Positions 18,032 to 27,105 are shown, counted from the first letter of the stretch. The stretch is 64,000 nt of DNA from Bacillus sp. FJAT-27264 (GCF_001682855.1 NZ_MAQW01000031.1:62487-126486), one strand, 5' to 3'. Translations and numbers: made by a program. Notes: generated by a model from the sequence alone, not told the origin.

Positions 18032-18772
18032 ATGAGCAGTATGATCGAAGTAAAAGAACTGCAAAAATCATTCGGCAATCTTGAGGTGCTGAAAAAGGTT
18101 ACGTTCACCGTAGATCCGGGAGAGACGGTGGCGGTGATCGGCCCGTCCGGCTCCGGGAAGAGCACCATGCTGCGCAGTCTGGTGCATCTGGAGGAGGTTA
18201 CCGGCGGGAGCATCATTATTCAGGGCCAGGCGCTGGTGGACAACGGAAGCTACGCCGGGCCTGCCCAGATTCGCGGAATTACGGCCAAGATGGGCATGGT
18301 GTTCCAGCACTTCAACCTGTTCCCGCATCTGACAGTGCGGGGGAACCTGGAGCTGGCTCCGCGGACACTGAAGCGGGAGAGCAATTCGGAGATCGCAGCG
18401 AGAAGCATGGATCTATTGTCCAAGGTCGGCCTGGCCGACAAGGCCGATGTTTATCCTTCTATGCTGTCCGGTGGACAGAAGCAGCGGGTGGCGATTGCGA
18501 GGGCGCTGATGCTGAACCCGGACATTCTGCTTTTTGATGAACCAACCTCGGCTCTGGACCCGGAGCTGACAGGAGAGGTACTGCGGGTTATCCGCCAACT
18601 GGCCGAGGAGAAGATGACGATGATCATCGTTACCCATGAGATGAACTTTGCCCGTGATGTGTCTGACCGGGTTATCTTTATGGATAAGGGAGAGGTTGCT
18701 GAGTCCGGGACCCCTGAGCAGATATTTGGCAGCCCGAAGCTTGCGCGGACTCGTTCTTTTCTTAAGCTCTAG
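18032..18772 (+). CDS. Polar amino acid ABC transporter, ATPase
   Basis: 246 residues of GlnQ/HisP type. Walker A GPSGSGKST, Q-loop FQHFNLFPH, signature LSGGQKQR, Walker B ILLFDEPTSALDPE, switch His in VTHEM. Last gene of the importer operon, with a terminator 65 bases downstream. Confidence 0.94.
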   Translation: MSSMIEVKELQKSFGNLEVLKKVTFTVDPGETVAVIGPSGSGKSTMLRSLVHLEEVTGGSIIIQGQALVDNGSYAGPAQIRGITAKMGMVFQHFNLFPHLTVRGNLELAPRTLKRESNSEIAARSMDLLSKVGLADKADVYPSMLSGGQKQRVAIARALMLNPDILLFDEPTSALDPELTGEVLRVIRQLAEEKMTMIIVTHEMNFARDVSDRVIFMDKGEVAESGTPEQIFGSPKLARTRSFLKL

Positions 18773-18836
18773 CATGGATAAGTTAGCGTAATCCAATTCA
18801 TCATGGCAGACATTAAAAAGAATAGCGGGCGATGGG

Positions 18837-18868
18837 AAAAAGTGCATAGACTTCTATGCGCTTTTTTT
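18837..18868 (+). terminator. Terminator of amino acid transporter operon
   Basis: AAAAAG-TGCATAGA pairs with TCTATGCGCTTTTT (one G-T wobble), then a T tail. Confidence 0.8.
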
Positions 18869-18869
18869 A

Positions 18870-18898
18870 TTGACAGTTGTTAGGGTCGTAACAATAAT
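18870..18898 (+). promoter_or_regulatory. Promoter of YtrB-like ABC exporter operon
   Basis: TTGACA, 17 bases, AATAAT. It starts directly after the T tail of the preceding terminator. Confidence 0.6.
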
Positions 18899-19031
18899 TA
18901 TAGTACAGTTCATACCCGTAAATTCAGATTGATAGGCTACTTATGGGGCATGAATTTTATATGAGCGGAGCAACAGGGGAATAATGATTTATGGACAAGG
19001 GGAACATCAGAAGTTCAGAGGGGACAGCGAA

Positions 19032-19934
19032 ATGATAGAGATACGGGGAGTCAGGAAGTCCTTTCGGGGTGAAGTCGCCGTTAATGGCATTTCGCTAACT
19101 GTACATAAAGGAAAGATTTATGGGCTGTTAGGTTCCAACGGGGCAGGTAAAACCACGCTGCTGAAGATACTGGCTGGTATCATTCAACCGGAATCCGGAA
19201 CCGTCAAGCTGGAAGGTGAACCCATCTTTGAGCGGCCGGAGGTCAAGCAGCGGATTATATTTATGCCGGATAGTCCGGCCTTCTTTCCGCAGGCAACGAT
19301 CAAGAGTATGGCCAATTTTTATCGCTCGGTGTATCCGCGCTGGAATCAGGCATATTTCGAGCAGTTAGGTGATGTGTTCCGGTTGGACATGCGCCGCAGA
19401 CTAAGCCGCTTCTCCAAGGGAATGCAACGACAGGCCGCATTCTGGCTGAGCCTCGCCTGCATGCCCGATGTACTGGTGATGGATGAGCCGCATGACGGGC
19501 TGGACCCTGTGATGCGGCGCCAAGTCAAGAATCTGCTCTTTCAAGAAGTAGCCGAGCGACAGTTGACGGTTCTGATTTCCTCGCATAATCTTCATGAAAT
19601 TGAAGATTTATGCGGCCCTGTTGGCATTATGCACGACGGGCAGATGCGGCTCGAGATGGATCTTAATCATCTCAAGTCAGATACGCACAAGGTTCAGGTC
19701 GCGTTCCGTGATGAACGGCATGAACGGGCGATATCCTCCAAGCTGCAAGTGCTGCACCGTGAAGTTAGAGGCAGTGTCAGCCTGCTCATTGTCCGAGGCG
19801 ACCGTGAACGGATTAAGGCGGCCTTTGGAATTTATCAGCCTTATGTGTTTGATCTTCTGCCGCTAACGCTGGAAGAAATCTTCATCTATGAAATGGGGGA
19901 CGCCGGGTATGACACGCGCCCGCTACTTCTTTAA
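19032..19934 (+). CDS. ABC transporter ATPase (YtrB/EcsA-like)
   Basis: 300 residues from ATG 19032 (GAGGGG 8 bases upstream; ATG 18984 has poorer spacing). Walker A GSNGAGKTT, signature here degenerate (LSRFSKGMQRQ), Walker B VLVMDEPHDGLDP, switch His SSHNLHE. The F-S-K-G signature and H in DEPHDGLD are seen in YtrB-type exporters. Paired with the membrane protein next. A GntR-type regulator (YtrA), common in such operons, is absent here. Confidence 0.85.
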   Translation: MIEIRGVRKSFRGEVAVNGISLTVHKGKIYGLLGSNGAGKTTLLKILAGIIQPESGTVKLEGEPIFERPEVKQRIIFMPDSPAFFPQATIKSMANFYRSVYPRWNQAYFEQLGDVFRLDMRRRLSRFSKGMQRQAAFWLSLACMPDVLVMDEPHDGLDPVMRRQVKNLLFQEVAERQLTVLISSHNLHEIEDLCGPVGIMHDGQMRLEMDLNHLKSDTHKVQVAFRDERHERAISSKLQVLHREVRGSVSLLIVRGDRERIKAAFGIYQPYVFDLLPLTLEEIFIYEMGDAGYDTRPLLL

Positions 19935-21939
19935 TCTTGCGCTGATCCGCCAGAATTTCCGGCAATACGGTTGGATCGGCATTATTTATACGCTGGGTTT
20001 AATCTTTGCGGTACCGCTGCAAATGTTCATGACCGGTAACCCCAGTCTGTTCAATCAAAAGGTCACCAGTCTGTTTCAGCTTGGTGACGGGATGCAAGGG
20101 ATGCTGATTGTCCTTATTCCCTTGTCTGCGGGGCTTATGTTATTCCGTTATCTTCAGGTTAAGGCTCCAGCGGATCTGCTGCATAGCTTGCCACTGCGGA
20201 GGGAACACTTGCTGACCTCCCATTTGGCTAGTGGGATAGTGCTGGTGCTTGTGCCGGTTTGGCTCTCTGCAGCCATTACGGCGATCGCCCGTCTGTGGAC
20301 CGGAGATCTCTATGATTTTACCGGCAAGGATATTTGGACATGGGCTATTACAGTCAGCGTGCTTTCCATTTTCTTGTTTTGTTTTAGTGTCTTTGTAGGG
20401 ATTTGTACAGGACAAACCGTCCTCCAGGGAGTTGCTAGCTTTGTATTGCTTTTACTGCCCTACATGCTGATGCAACTAATCTCATATTATTTCTCATTGT
20501 ATCTGTATGGATATCCATACGGGATTTATAACAATAGCATCCGTAGTGATCTCTGGTCGCCCCTTGTGCATCTTTTCTCTGTAAGCAACCAGGCGTTCCA
20601 GGTCAGTGAATTATGTGTATATGTCGGACTGACTGTTGTCGTCGTGGCCCTGAGTTATTTGCTGTACCGGAAGCGTCATGTGGAGATGGCCGGACAGGCG
20701 ATCGCCTTTACTTACTTCAACCCGCTCTTCAAAGCGGGAGTGATGCTGTGCTGCATGCTGACCGCCGGAAACTATTTTTCCATTAATATGAGCGGCAGAC
20801 TGGCCTGGACTTTTGGAGGCTATGCGATTGGAGCAGTAGTCGGCTATATCGCATCTGAGATGATTATTCGTAAAACCTGGCATATCATGAACCGCAAAAT
20901 TCCGCTCGGCTTTGCGATTTATACGTTGCTGCTGAGTCTGCTGCTCTATATCCCTGTCTCCGGTTGGACGGGATATGAAGCTAGAGTGCCGGATGAAGGG
21001 CAAATAACCCAGGTGTATGCTGGGAGTCTGTATAATCTGTACACTCAGAAGGAGAGCTCTACGAATCCCTACGAGGCATATAGTCCGTTCAATAAAGTCG
21101 ATCCGTTCTCATATGAGAAGGATTATATCAGGGCTGTACTTAAGTTACACAGTACACTCTCCGTGATCCGTCCTGCAGCGCCCACCGGGCAGTCTTTCTA
21201 TAAGGATTCCAGAGTGCGCAGCATGAGCATTGTATATCGATTGACTAACGGACATACTTTGACCAGAGAATATCAGGTGCCTGTTGTCGGCTTCGAGCCG
21301 GAGCTGAGAGCAATCATGGAGACAGCAGGCTACAAGAAGGCGGAGTATGTCCTGTCACAGCTTGAGCATGACGTGAAGACTATGAATATTAGCACAAGAG
21401 AAGGCGTAGTCGTCCTTACCCATTCTGCGGAGATCAACGAATTCAAGGCACTTTTACGTCAAGAAATTTTGGATATGTCGTATGGTGATCAAATTGGGGA
21501 CGATGTTCCGCTCGCAAATGTAGATATTCCGATCATGATGGAAGACAAGAACGTGGCCTCTTTTTACAGCTATAGTATACTACCCTCCTATAACAGACTG
21601 CTGAAATGGCTGGCGGACAAAGGGTATTCCGACAAAATCATGATTACGGCCAAAAATATTGCCTCAGTAGAGATCACCGCCTTTGAGCCGAAAACCATCC
21701 AGGGTGACCGTTCGTACTACTACGACCCTGAGCAATACCTGGAGTTTGCCCGCAAGCAAAACCGTTCCGTGGTAACACAGGACAAGGACAAAATTACAGA
21801 CATTCTGAAATACCAGAAGAAGTATGTGATCCGCAAGGGCACTTATCTGGTTAAAAAGAATTATGAAGATGGTTCGCCGGAATATGTACTGATAGAAGCG
21901 GACGATTTGTCGCCTGAATTAAGGAAGCTGCTGCGATAA
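19909..21939 (+). CDS. ABC exporter membrane protein (DUF6449-like)
   Basis: 676 residues from ATG 19909 (GGGGGA upstream), overlapping the ATPase gene by 26 bases. The N-terminal half has about eight to ten membrane helices. The C-terminal half (about 365-676) is soluble and probably extracellular, with many Tyr and charged residues. It resembles large permeases annotated DUF6449 next to YtrB-like ATPases in Paenibacillus and Bacillus (recalled, not searched). Substrate unknown; relatives respond to wall-active antibiotics. Confidence 0.75.
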   Translation: MTRARYFFNLALIRQNFRQYGWIGIIYTLGLIFAVPLQMFMTGNPSLFNQKVTSLFQLGDGMQGMLIVLIPLSAGLMLFRYLQVKAPADLLHSLPLRREHLLTSHLASGIVLVLVPVWLSAAITAIARLWTGDLYDFTGKDIWTWAITVSVLSIFLFCFSVFVGICTGQTVLQGVASFVLLLLPYMLMQLISYYFSLYLYGYPYGIYNNSIRSDLWSPLVHLFSVSNQAFQVSELCVYVGLTVVVVALSYLLYRKRHVEMAGQAIAFTYFNPLFKAGVMLCCMLTAGNYFSINMSGRLAWTFGGYAIGAVVGYIASEMIIRKTWHIMNRKIPLGFAIYTLLLSLLLYIPVSGWTGYEARVPDEGQITQVYAGSLYNLYTQKESSTNPYEAYSPFNKVDPFSYEKDYIRAVLKLHSTLSVIRPAAPTGQSFYKDSRVRSMSIVYRLTNGHTLTREYQVPVVGFEPELRAIMETAGYKKAEYVLSQLEHDVKTMNISTREGVVVLTHSAEINEFKALLRQEILDMSYGDQIGDDVPLANVDIPIMMEDKNVASFYSYSILPSYNRLLKWLADKGYSDKIMITAKNIASVEITAFEPKTIQGDRSYYYDPEQYLEFARKQNRSVVTQDKDKITDILKYQKKYVIRKGTYLVKKNYEDGSPEYVLIEADDLSPELRKLLR

Positions 21940-21974
21940 AATCATAATCTGCGCCGATCAAGGAGGGATGCTGG

Positions 21975-22496
21975 ATGAATGAAATTGCTGACCATCTGGA
22001 TGCTGGACTGCAAATCCTGTTTATCGGATTCAACCCGAGTCTGCGATCAGGAGAGGTAGGCCATCATTATGCCAATCCCCGCAACAATTTCTGGCGGATT
22101 TTGCATCAGTCGGGACTGACACCACGATTATATGATGCCTCCGAGGACGGGGAGCTATTGAAGCTTGGATACGGTTTTACGAATATTGTGGCCCGGCCTA
22201 CGCGCGGAGTCGAGGACATTGCCCGTGAGGAGTACGTTACAGGACGGGAGCTGCTGCGGGCCAAGCTGGAGAAGTACAGGCCGAAGGTTGCCTGCTTTGT
22301 GGGCAAGGGCGTGTATACGGAGTTTACCCGTAGAAGCAAAGCAGATTGGGGCTTCCAGGATGCTGTGGAGCCGGTTGTCGATGGGGTGCGGGAATTTGTA
22401 GCCCCGTCTTCCAGTGGTCTGGTGCGGATGCCGATGCATGAGATCATTGGCATCTACCGGGAGTTGTCCAAGTTCACGGAAGAGAACGAAGCCTGA
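21975..22496 (+). CDS. mug: Mismatch-specific uracil/thymine DNA glycosylase
   Basis: 173 residues, length typical of Mug (about 168). Active-site motif IGFNPSLRSG (Asn in GxNP), HHYANPRNNFWR, and a late SSSGLVRM in place of the NPSGLSR loop. Removes U or T mispaired with G, or related lesions, from DNA. AAGGAGGGATG upstream. The loop differs from the enterobacterial form, so substrate preference may differ. Confidence 0.85.
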   Translation: MNEIADHLDAGLQILFIGFNPSLRSGEVGHHYANPRNNFWRILHQSGLTPRLYDASEDGELLKLGYGFTNIVARPTRGVEDIAREEYVTGRELLRAKLEKYRPKVACFVGKGVYTEFTRRSKADWGFQDAVEPVVDGVREFVAPSSSGLVRMPMHEIIGIYRELSKFTEENEA

Positions 22497-22504
22497 ATGT
22501 TAAA

Positions 22505-22542
22505 AAAGCAGCCCATCTCCGAAATTGGAGATGGGCTGCTTT
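22505..22542. terminator. Bidirectional terminator between mug and tagO
   Basis: Perfect 16-base arms (AAAGCAGCCCATCTCC and its complement) around GAAATT. Serves the convergent genes on both sides. Confidence 0.85.
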
Positions 22543-22594
22543 GACATGAATCGAGTGTTCTGTTCCCCGCATAGAGGGGAATGGAACTGCTGCC

Positions 22595-23566
22595 TCAGGT
22601 CTGGATCAGCAGCAGAATGATGGATGACAGCGACAGGCAGATGCTGATGAGACACAGTACAGCAACGACCTGCTTCTGGTTCAGTCCTGCCCGGAGCAGG
22701 CGGTAGTGAACCTGGGTAGCATCCGCTTCATAAATGGCCTTGCCCTGGATGAGACGGCGAATGACAACAAAAATGTTGTCGAAGATGGGTACGCCCAGCG
22801 CCAGGATCGGGATAAAGATCGAGAGCACAGTCGCCTGCTTGAAGGCACCGTCCAGCGCAATCACGGCCAGTATGAAGCCGAGGAAGGTGGCCCCGGCATC
22901 GCCCATAAAGATTTTGGCCGGCGGCTTGTTATAGCGCAGATAAGCCAGTGTAACGCCCACCAGCGCGATGGCCATGATGGCGGAAGACGGTTGGCCTTTG
23001 GCCAGGGCCACTACGAATAGGGTGATGGCCGAGATGGTTGTCAGCGCTCCGGCCAGTCCATCCATACCGTCCGAGAAGTTAATTACGGTCGTGACGCCGA
23101 AGATCCAGAGGATCGTCAGCAGGAACTGCAGGATCACCGGCAGAACGATATAATCGCCGGAGAATGGATTGTAGAAGCCGGTAAAGGCATTACCGGACAG
23201 GTAGACCAGAATGGCTGCGGTGACCTGAACCAACAGCTTGGGTAGTGCAGGGAAATCCTTGCCTTTGGTCTTGTACCAGTCGTCTATTGTTCCTATGGTC
23301 AGTAGCAGAACGCCTCCTGCGAACAAGGCGACGGTCTCCATGTTGAATTCACGGGCAAATGCTAAGTAAGTAATGAAGAATCCAAGGAAAATAGCGTAGC
23401 TGGCGGTAAGTGGAATGGGCTCTCTATGTATTTTGCGTTCAACATCTTTTCTTGGCTTGTCCACAAAATCAAGCCTGAAAGCTAACCTGCCCAGCGGAGG
23501 AATCAAAAAATAGACGATGAGAAACGACACCAGAAACGAAAAAACGTATAAAATAACGCTCACCAC
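22595..23566 (-). CDS. tagO: Undecaprenyl-phosphate GlcNAc-1-phosphate transferase (TagO/WecA family)
   Basis: 323 residues, about ten to eleven membrane helices. MraY/WecA motifs: GTIDDWY, NFSDGMDGLAG, KIFMGDAGATFLGF and HYRLLRAG. It starts wall glycopolymer (teichoic acid or teichuronic-type) synthesis by loading GlcNAc-1-phosphate on undecaprenyl phosphate. The start is GTG (two in tandem at 23561-23566); no classical ribosome site precedes it, so the exact start is uncertain. Its own promoter is visible on the minus strand. Confidence 0.88.
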   Translation of the reverse strand: MVSVILYVFSFLVSFLIVYFLIPPLGRLAFRLDFVDKPRKDVERKIHREPIPLTASYAIFLGFFITYLAFAREFNMETVALFAGGVLLLTIGTIDDWYKTKGKDFPALPKLLVQVTAAILVYLSGNAFTGFYNPFSGDYIVLPVILQFLLTILWIFGVTTVINFSDGMDGLAGALTTISAITLFVVALAKGQPSSAIMAIALVGVTLAYLRYNKPPAKIFMGDAGATFLGFILAVIALDGAFKQATVLSIFIPILALGVPIFDNIFVVIRRLIQGKAIYEADATQVHYRLLRAGLNQKQVVAVLCLISICLSLSSIILLLIQT

Positions 23567-23599
23567 CGTTGATTATTTTGAAAACACCCATCTTTTCGA

Positions 23600-23629
23600 A
23601 GTATACCGTAAAAAGGGACAGGTTGTCGA
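23600..23629 (-). promoter_or_regulatory. Probable tagO promoter
   Basis: TCGACA, 18 bases, TATACT on the minus strand, about 35 bases before the GTG start. Confidence 0.5.
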
Positions 23630-23653
23630 TTATATGCTTCATTTGACATTTTT

Positions 23654-23662
23654 TGTTATACT
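23654..23662 (+). promoter_or_regulatory. Extended -10 promoter of HAD hydrolase gene
   Basis: TG-T-TATACT. A nearby TTGACA is too close to serve as its -35. Confidence 0.4.
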
Positions 23663-23744
23663 GTAATCTTGTCCAGGACCCCCGTCATTGACTTGCCCGG
23701 AACCCTATAGTACCTTTGGAAAAAGACGTTTTCGGGAGGACTTT

Positions 23745-24452
23745 ATGAACTACGAGGTTATTTTATTCGATGCGGATGATACGTTATATGACTACGGGAT
23801 GGCAGAAAGCCATGCGCTGAGTCATACCTTTGCTCATTTTGGTCTGCCGACCGGAGCACAGGATTATGCGGCCAGCTACCAGGAGATCAATCATGCGCTA
23901 TGGAAGGATCTGGAGCGGGGAGAAATCAGCGCTGCGGCGCTGCGGGTAGAGCGATTCAATCGGTTGTTTACTGCTCATAGTCTGGCCCTTGACCCGGAGG
24001 CGTTCAGTGAAGCGTACCTGCGCTATTTGGGAGAAGGGACCTTTTTGATCCAGGGAGCGGTAGAGCTATGCGAGGCACTTGGGGATTGCCGTCTGGCGAT
24101 TATTACGAACGGTTATAAAGAGGTGCAAACGTCCAGAATTCAGGGTTCGCCACTAAACGATGTTTTTGAGCAGATCATTATCTCCGAAGAGGCCGGATGC
24201 CAGAAGCCGGAGACTGGTATTTTCGATTACGCTTTTGCCAAGCTTGGCATTACAGATAAGGCATCCGTTCTGATTGTTGGGGATTCTCTGACCTCCGACA
24301 TCCAGGGCGGCATTAATTACGGTATTGATACCTGCTGGTTCAATCCGCTGAATAAGCCGAATACTTTAGGCATCACGCCCAAATTCGAAATCAGCGATCT
24401 ATCGGAGCTGCTGGCGATCGTCGGGCATGGCGGGACGCCTGCGATCCTCTAG
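23745..24452 (+). CDS. HAD-family hydrolase, YjjG/YfnB-type nucleotidase
   Basis: 235 residues from ATG 23745 (GGGAGG upstream). HAD motifs: DADDTLYDYG (motif I, nucleophile Asp), IITNGY (motif II), Lys in CQKPETGIF (motif III), VGDSLTSDIQGG (motif IV). The helical cap fits the YjjG subfamily, which dephosphorylates non-canonical pyrimidine nucleotides. Separated by 50 bases from the acetyltransferase gene and possibly co-transcribed. Confidence 0.82.
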   Translation: MNYEVILFDADDTLYDYGMAESHALSHTFAHFGLPTGAQDYAASYQEINHALWKDLERGEISAAALRVERFNRLFTAHSLALDPEAFSEAYLRYLGEGTFLIQGAVELCEALGDCRLAIITNGYKEVQTSRIQGSPLNDVFEQIIISEEAGCQKPETGIFDYAFAKLGITDKASVLIVGDSLTSDIQGGINYGIDTCWFNPLNKPNTLGITPKFEISDLSELLAIVGHGGTPAIL

Positions 24453-24502
24453 CGGACGGTTCATGACTGAGGCTTAGGCCCGGAAGACAAGGAGGGAACG
24501 AA

Positions 24503-25318
24503 TTGCATACGAAAGAAAGTTTGATGAAGCAGCTGCGGGAGCTCGGAATTGACCCGCGGGGAACCGTTCTGGTGCATTCATCCTTAAAAAGCATCGGGCA
24601 GGTTGCGGGCGGTGCCGACACCGTCCTGGATGCCTTGAGTGAATATATGACGGACGGGCTGCTAGTATTGCCCACCCATACATGGGCATATATTAACGCT
24701 GAGAATCCGCATTTCTCCGTTGCAGATTCGCCGTCCTGCGTTGGTGTGCTACCGGAATTGTTCCGAAAGCGTCCCGGAGTGGTCCGCTCTTGGCATCCGA
24801 CCCACTCCGTTGCCGCGCTGGGTACGGACTCGGCTGAGTTCACCACCGGAGATGAGCGGTGGGATACGCCCTGCGCCCGCGGTTCCGCCTGGGGCAGGCT
24901 GCTGGACCGTGAGGCGGATATTATGCTGCTGGGCGTAGACCTGCGGCGCAACACATTCATTCACGGTATCGAGGAATGGCTGGATATCCCGGGCCGGATG
25001 ACTGATGATCATGAGGACCTAATCACTGTGACGCCCGGCGGCGAGAGAATCGCCGTACCTTCCCGCAGGCACTGCGGCCTGTCCTGGTCGGAGCATTTCT
25101 GGAAAGTGGAGGGGGCGCTCGAAGCCGGAGGGGCCCTGCGTAGAGGCCGTTTCGGTGATGCCGCGGTGATGGTATGCGGGACCGTGGAGACCACGGAACT
25201 GCTGAGCCGAATGCTGCGTGAGGAGCCGGACCTCTTCTCGGACAACGAGCCGCTGAACGGGGAGGACAAGCCCTTGCCGCTGCCCAAGACCAAACGTACA
25301 CAACCCGTGTATCAGTAG
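24503..25318 (+). CDS. AAC(3)-family N-acetyltransferase
   Basis: 271 residues from a TTG start with GGAGGG six bases upstream. Family features: VLVHSSLKSIG near the N-terminus, LPTHTW, and RSWHPTHSVAALG, then GCD-type acetyl-CoA pocket segments. The family contains aminoglycoside 3-N-acetyltransferases and Bacillus YokD. Whether this one modifies antibiotics or another amine is not clear from sequence. High GC compared with PpaC downstream. Confidence 0.8.
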   Translation: MHTKESLMKQLRELGIDPRGTVLVHSSLKSIGQVAGGADTVLDALSEYMTDGLLVLPTHTWAYINAENPHFSVADSPSCVGVLPELFRKRPGVVRSWHPTHSVAALGTDSAEFTTGDERWDTPCARGSAWGRLLDREADIMLLGVDLRRNTFIHGIEEWLDIPGRMTDDHEDLITVTPGGERIAVPSRRHCGLSWSEHFWKVEGALEAGGALRRGRFGDAAVMVCGTVETTELLSRMLREEPDLFSDNEPLNGEDKPLPLPKTKRTQPVYQ

Positions 25319-25387
25319 ATCCCGCGAAAAAACGTTGCTAGTCCGTTTACGATCAGGGAAACCAACTGGCTAGTCCCTACCATTGTA

Positions 25388-25396
25388 TGGTATATT
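25388..25396 (+). promoter_or_regulatory. Extended -10 promoter of ppaC
   Basis: TG-G-TATATT, about 35 bases before the ATG, with no good -35. Confidence 0.4.
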
Positions 25397-25429
25397 AATC
25401 TCACATAAACCAAAGTAAGGAGATTGGAA

Positions 25430-26362
25430 ATGGAAAAAACATTGGTCTTTGGACACAAAAATCCGGACACGGATACAATCTGTTCGGCAATTGCCTATGC
25501 TGCACTGAAGAAAGAACTGGGCTGGGATGCCGAGCCGGTTCGTCTTGGAGAGGTTAGTGGCGAAACCCAATTTGCGCTGGATCATTTCGGAGTGCAGGCT
25601 CCTCGTCTGGTGGAGAATGTTGCTACCGAAGCCAAACAGGTTATTCTGGTTGACCACAACGAGCGTCAACAAAGTGCAAATGATATTGATCAAGTGCGCG
25701 TTGTCGAGGTTATCGACCACCACCGGATCGCCAACTTTGAGACTGCACATCCGCTTTACTACCGTGCAGAACCAGTGGGTTGTACAGCGACCATCCTTAA
25801 CAAGCTGTACAAAGAAAACGGTGTTGCCATTCCAAAGGAAATTGCTGGTCTGATGCTGTCTGCCATCATTTCCGATTCCTTGTTGTTCAAGTCTCCTACT
25901 TGTACGGCTGAAGATGTAGCTGCAGCCCGTGAGCTGGCTGAAATCGCCGGCGTGGATGCAGAAAGCTATGGCCTGGATTTGCTGAAGGCTGGCGCAGACC
26001 TTAGCGACAAGAGCATTGCCCAACTGATCTCTCTGGATGCCAAGGAATTCAAGATGGGTGAATACAAAGTCGAAATCGCACAAGTGAACGCGGTCGACAC
26101 CAATGATGTCCTTTCCCGTCAAGCTGAGCTGGAAGCTGCACTGACTGCTATTATTGATGAAAAAGGGCTCGATCTGTTCCTGTTCGTGGTTACGGATATC
26201 CTGAACAACGATTCTATCGGGCTGGCCCTAGGCCGCGTAGCTGGTGCTGTAGAACAAGCTTATAATGTGAAGCTGGATGACAATAAAGCCGTTCTGAAGG
26301 GTGTTGTTTCCCGCAAATCGCAAATCGTACCTGTGCTGACAGAGGCGATTGCCAAGCTGTAG
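25430..26362 (+). CDS. ppaC: Manganese-dependent inorganic pyrophosphatase
   Basis: 310 residues (Bacillus enzyme 309). Start ATG 25430, with AAGGAG seven bases upstream. DHH phosphoesterase motifs bind two Mn ions: GHKNPDTD, VDHNE, VIDHHR, SDSLLFKSPT; the C-terminal DHHA2 domain has SRKSQIVP. It hydrolyses pyrophosphate in the cytoplasm and drives biosynthetic reactions. Codon choice suggests high expression. Confidence 0.97.
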   Translation: MEKTLVFGHKNPDTDTICSAIAYAALKKELGWDAEPVRLGEVSGETQFALDHFGVQAPRLVENVATEAKQVILVDHNERQQSANDIDQVRVVEVIDHHRIANFETAHPLYYRAEPVGCTATILNKLYKENGVAIPKEIAGLMLSAIISDSLLFKSPTCTAEDVAAARELAEIAGVDAESYGLDLLKAGADLSDKSIAQLISLDAKEFKMGEYKVEIAQVNAVDTNDVLSRQAELEAALTAIIDEKGLDLFLFVVTDILNNDSIGLALGRVAGAVEQAYNVKLDDNKAVLKGVVSRKSQIVPVLTEAIAKL

Positions 26363-26401
26363 GAAGCTTTAGCCATACCAGAACAATTTGCATGGATATA
26401 G

Positions 26402-26440
26402 AGCTCTGCCGTACCCTTTTGGGTAGCGGCAGAGCTTTTA
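26402..26440 (+). terminator. Terminator of ppaC
   Basis: AGCTCTGCCGTACCC / GGGTAGCGGCAGAGCT stem with TTTTATTTT. Confidence 0.85.
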
Positions 26441-26442
26441 TT

Positions 26443-26471
26443 TTGCCAAAATAGTGATTGAAGCCTATACT
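26443..26471 (+). promoter_or_regulatory. Promoter of Rrf2 regulator gene
   Basis: TTGCCA, 17 bases, TATACT, about 40 bases before the start codon. Confidence 0.6.
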
Positions 26472-26511
26472 TAGAGCATAAATAGAGATCACATCAGAAA
26501 GAGGGGCCATC

Positions 26512-26949
26512 ATGACAAAGACGAGAAATACAGGATCTCTGCAGTATAAGTCGTTCGGATTGGCGCTTCAGGCCATGGTTATTCTCGCCCGCAAAGCTAC
26601 GACTTGCTCCAGTTGTGAAATGGCAGAGCTACTAGATTCGGAAGCTACTGCGTTAAGACGCATTCTAGCCAGTCTGGTCCGCGACCAATTACTTGTGACA
26701 AGGGAGGGCCGGGACGGCGGTTATATATTGAACAAGGCTCCGGAAGATATTACGCTGGCAGAGATTTACCGGGCACTAGAAGTAGGTGAATCACGCAATA
26801 AGGCTGTGAGTGAAACCATATGCGACTCTAAATTCGGCAACCGAATGAAGGAGGCATGCGATGATATTCTGGATGAAATGGACCAGAGTGTAGTCGCTGT
26901 GCTGGAGCAACATACACTTGCAGATTTGACAGCCAGAACGGTTGGTTGA
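26512..26949 (+). CDS. Rrf2-family transcriptional regulator
   Basis: 145 residues. N-terminal winged helix (about 15-75) with the Rrf2 recognition region (SEATALRRILASLVRDQLLVTREGRDGGYIL). Cysteines occur at TCSSC (about 32-35), TICDS and EACDD, but not in the three-Cys spacing of IscR or NsrR, so iron-sulfur binding is doubtful; thiol sensing as in YwnA/CymR relatives is possible. AGAGGGG precedes the ATG. Its stop codon lies inside the -35 of the nitroreductase promoter, which makes it the likely regulator of that gene. Confidence 0.85.
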   Translation: MTKTRNTGSLQYKSFGLALQAMVILARKATTCSSCEMAELLDSEATALRRILASLVRDQLLVTREGRDGGYILNKAPEDITLAEIYRALEVGESRNKAVSETICDSKFGNRMKEACDDILDEMDQSVVAVLEQHTLADLTARTVG

Positions 26950-26975
26950 CAAAGTTGTTTTCTCTGAATTATACT
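26946..26975 (+). promoter_or_regulatory. Promoter of nitroreductase gene
   Basis: TTGACA, 18 bases, TATACT. The -35 overlaps the stop codon of the Rrf2 gene and the -10 touches the first palindrome. Confidence 0.65.
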
Positions 26976-26993
26976 GTGCGTATAAAATTACAG
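26974..26993. promoter_or_regulatory. Candidate operator 1 for Rrf2-type regulator
   Basis: Imperfect 20-base palindrome CTGTG-N10-TACAG just after the -10, sharing 15 of 20 bases with a second site at 27061. Binding there would block transcription. Confidence 0.45.
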
Positions 26994-27060
26994 TTAAATC
27001 TGATGACATAGATTCAAGCGCAGCAGGGGAAGACACAGGGATAAATTTTTTTGCAACTAA

Positions 27061-27080
27061 CTGTGCATTTAAACACACAG
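27061..27080. promoter_or_regulatory. Candidate operator 2 for Rrf2-type regulator
   Basis: 20-base palindrome CTGTG-N10-CACAG, 87 bases (about eight helical turns) from operator 1 and 26 bases before the nitroreductase start. Confidence 0.45.
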
Positions 27081-27105
27081 AAATACGATAGGAAGAGGAG
27101 GCGTT

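Noticed and set aside
23643..23667. TTGACA with TGTAAT as promoter of the HAD gene
   Set aside because: Spacing is 13 bases, too short; an extended -10 is the better candidate.
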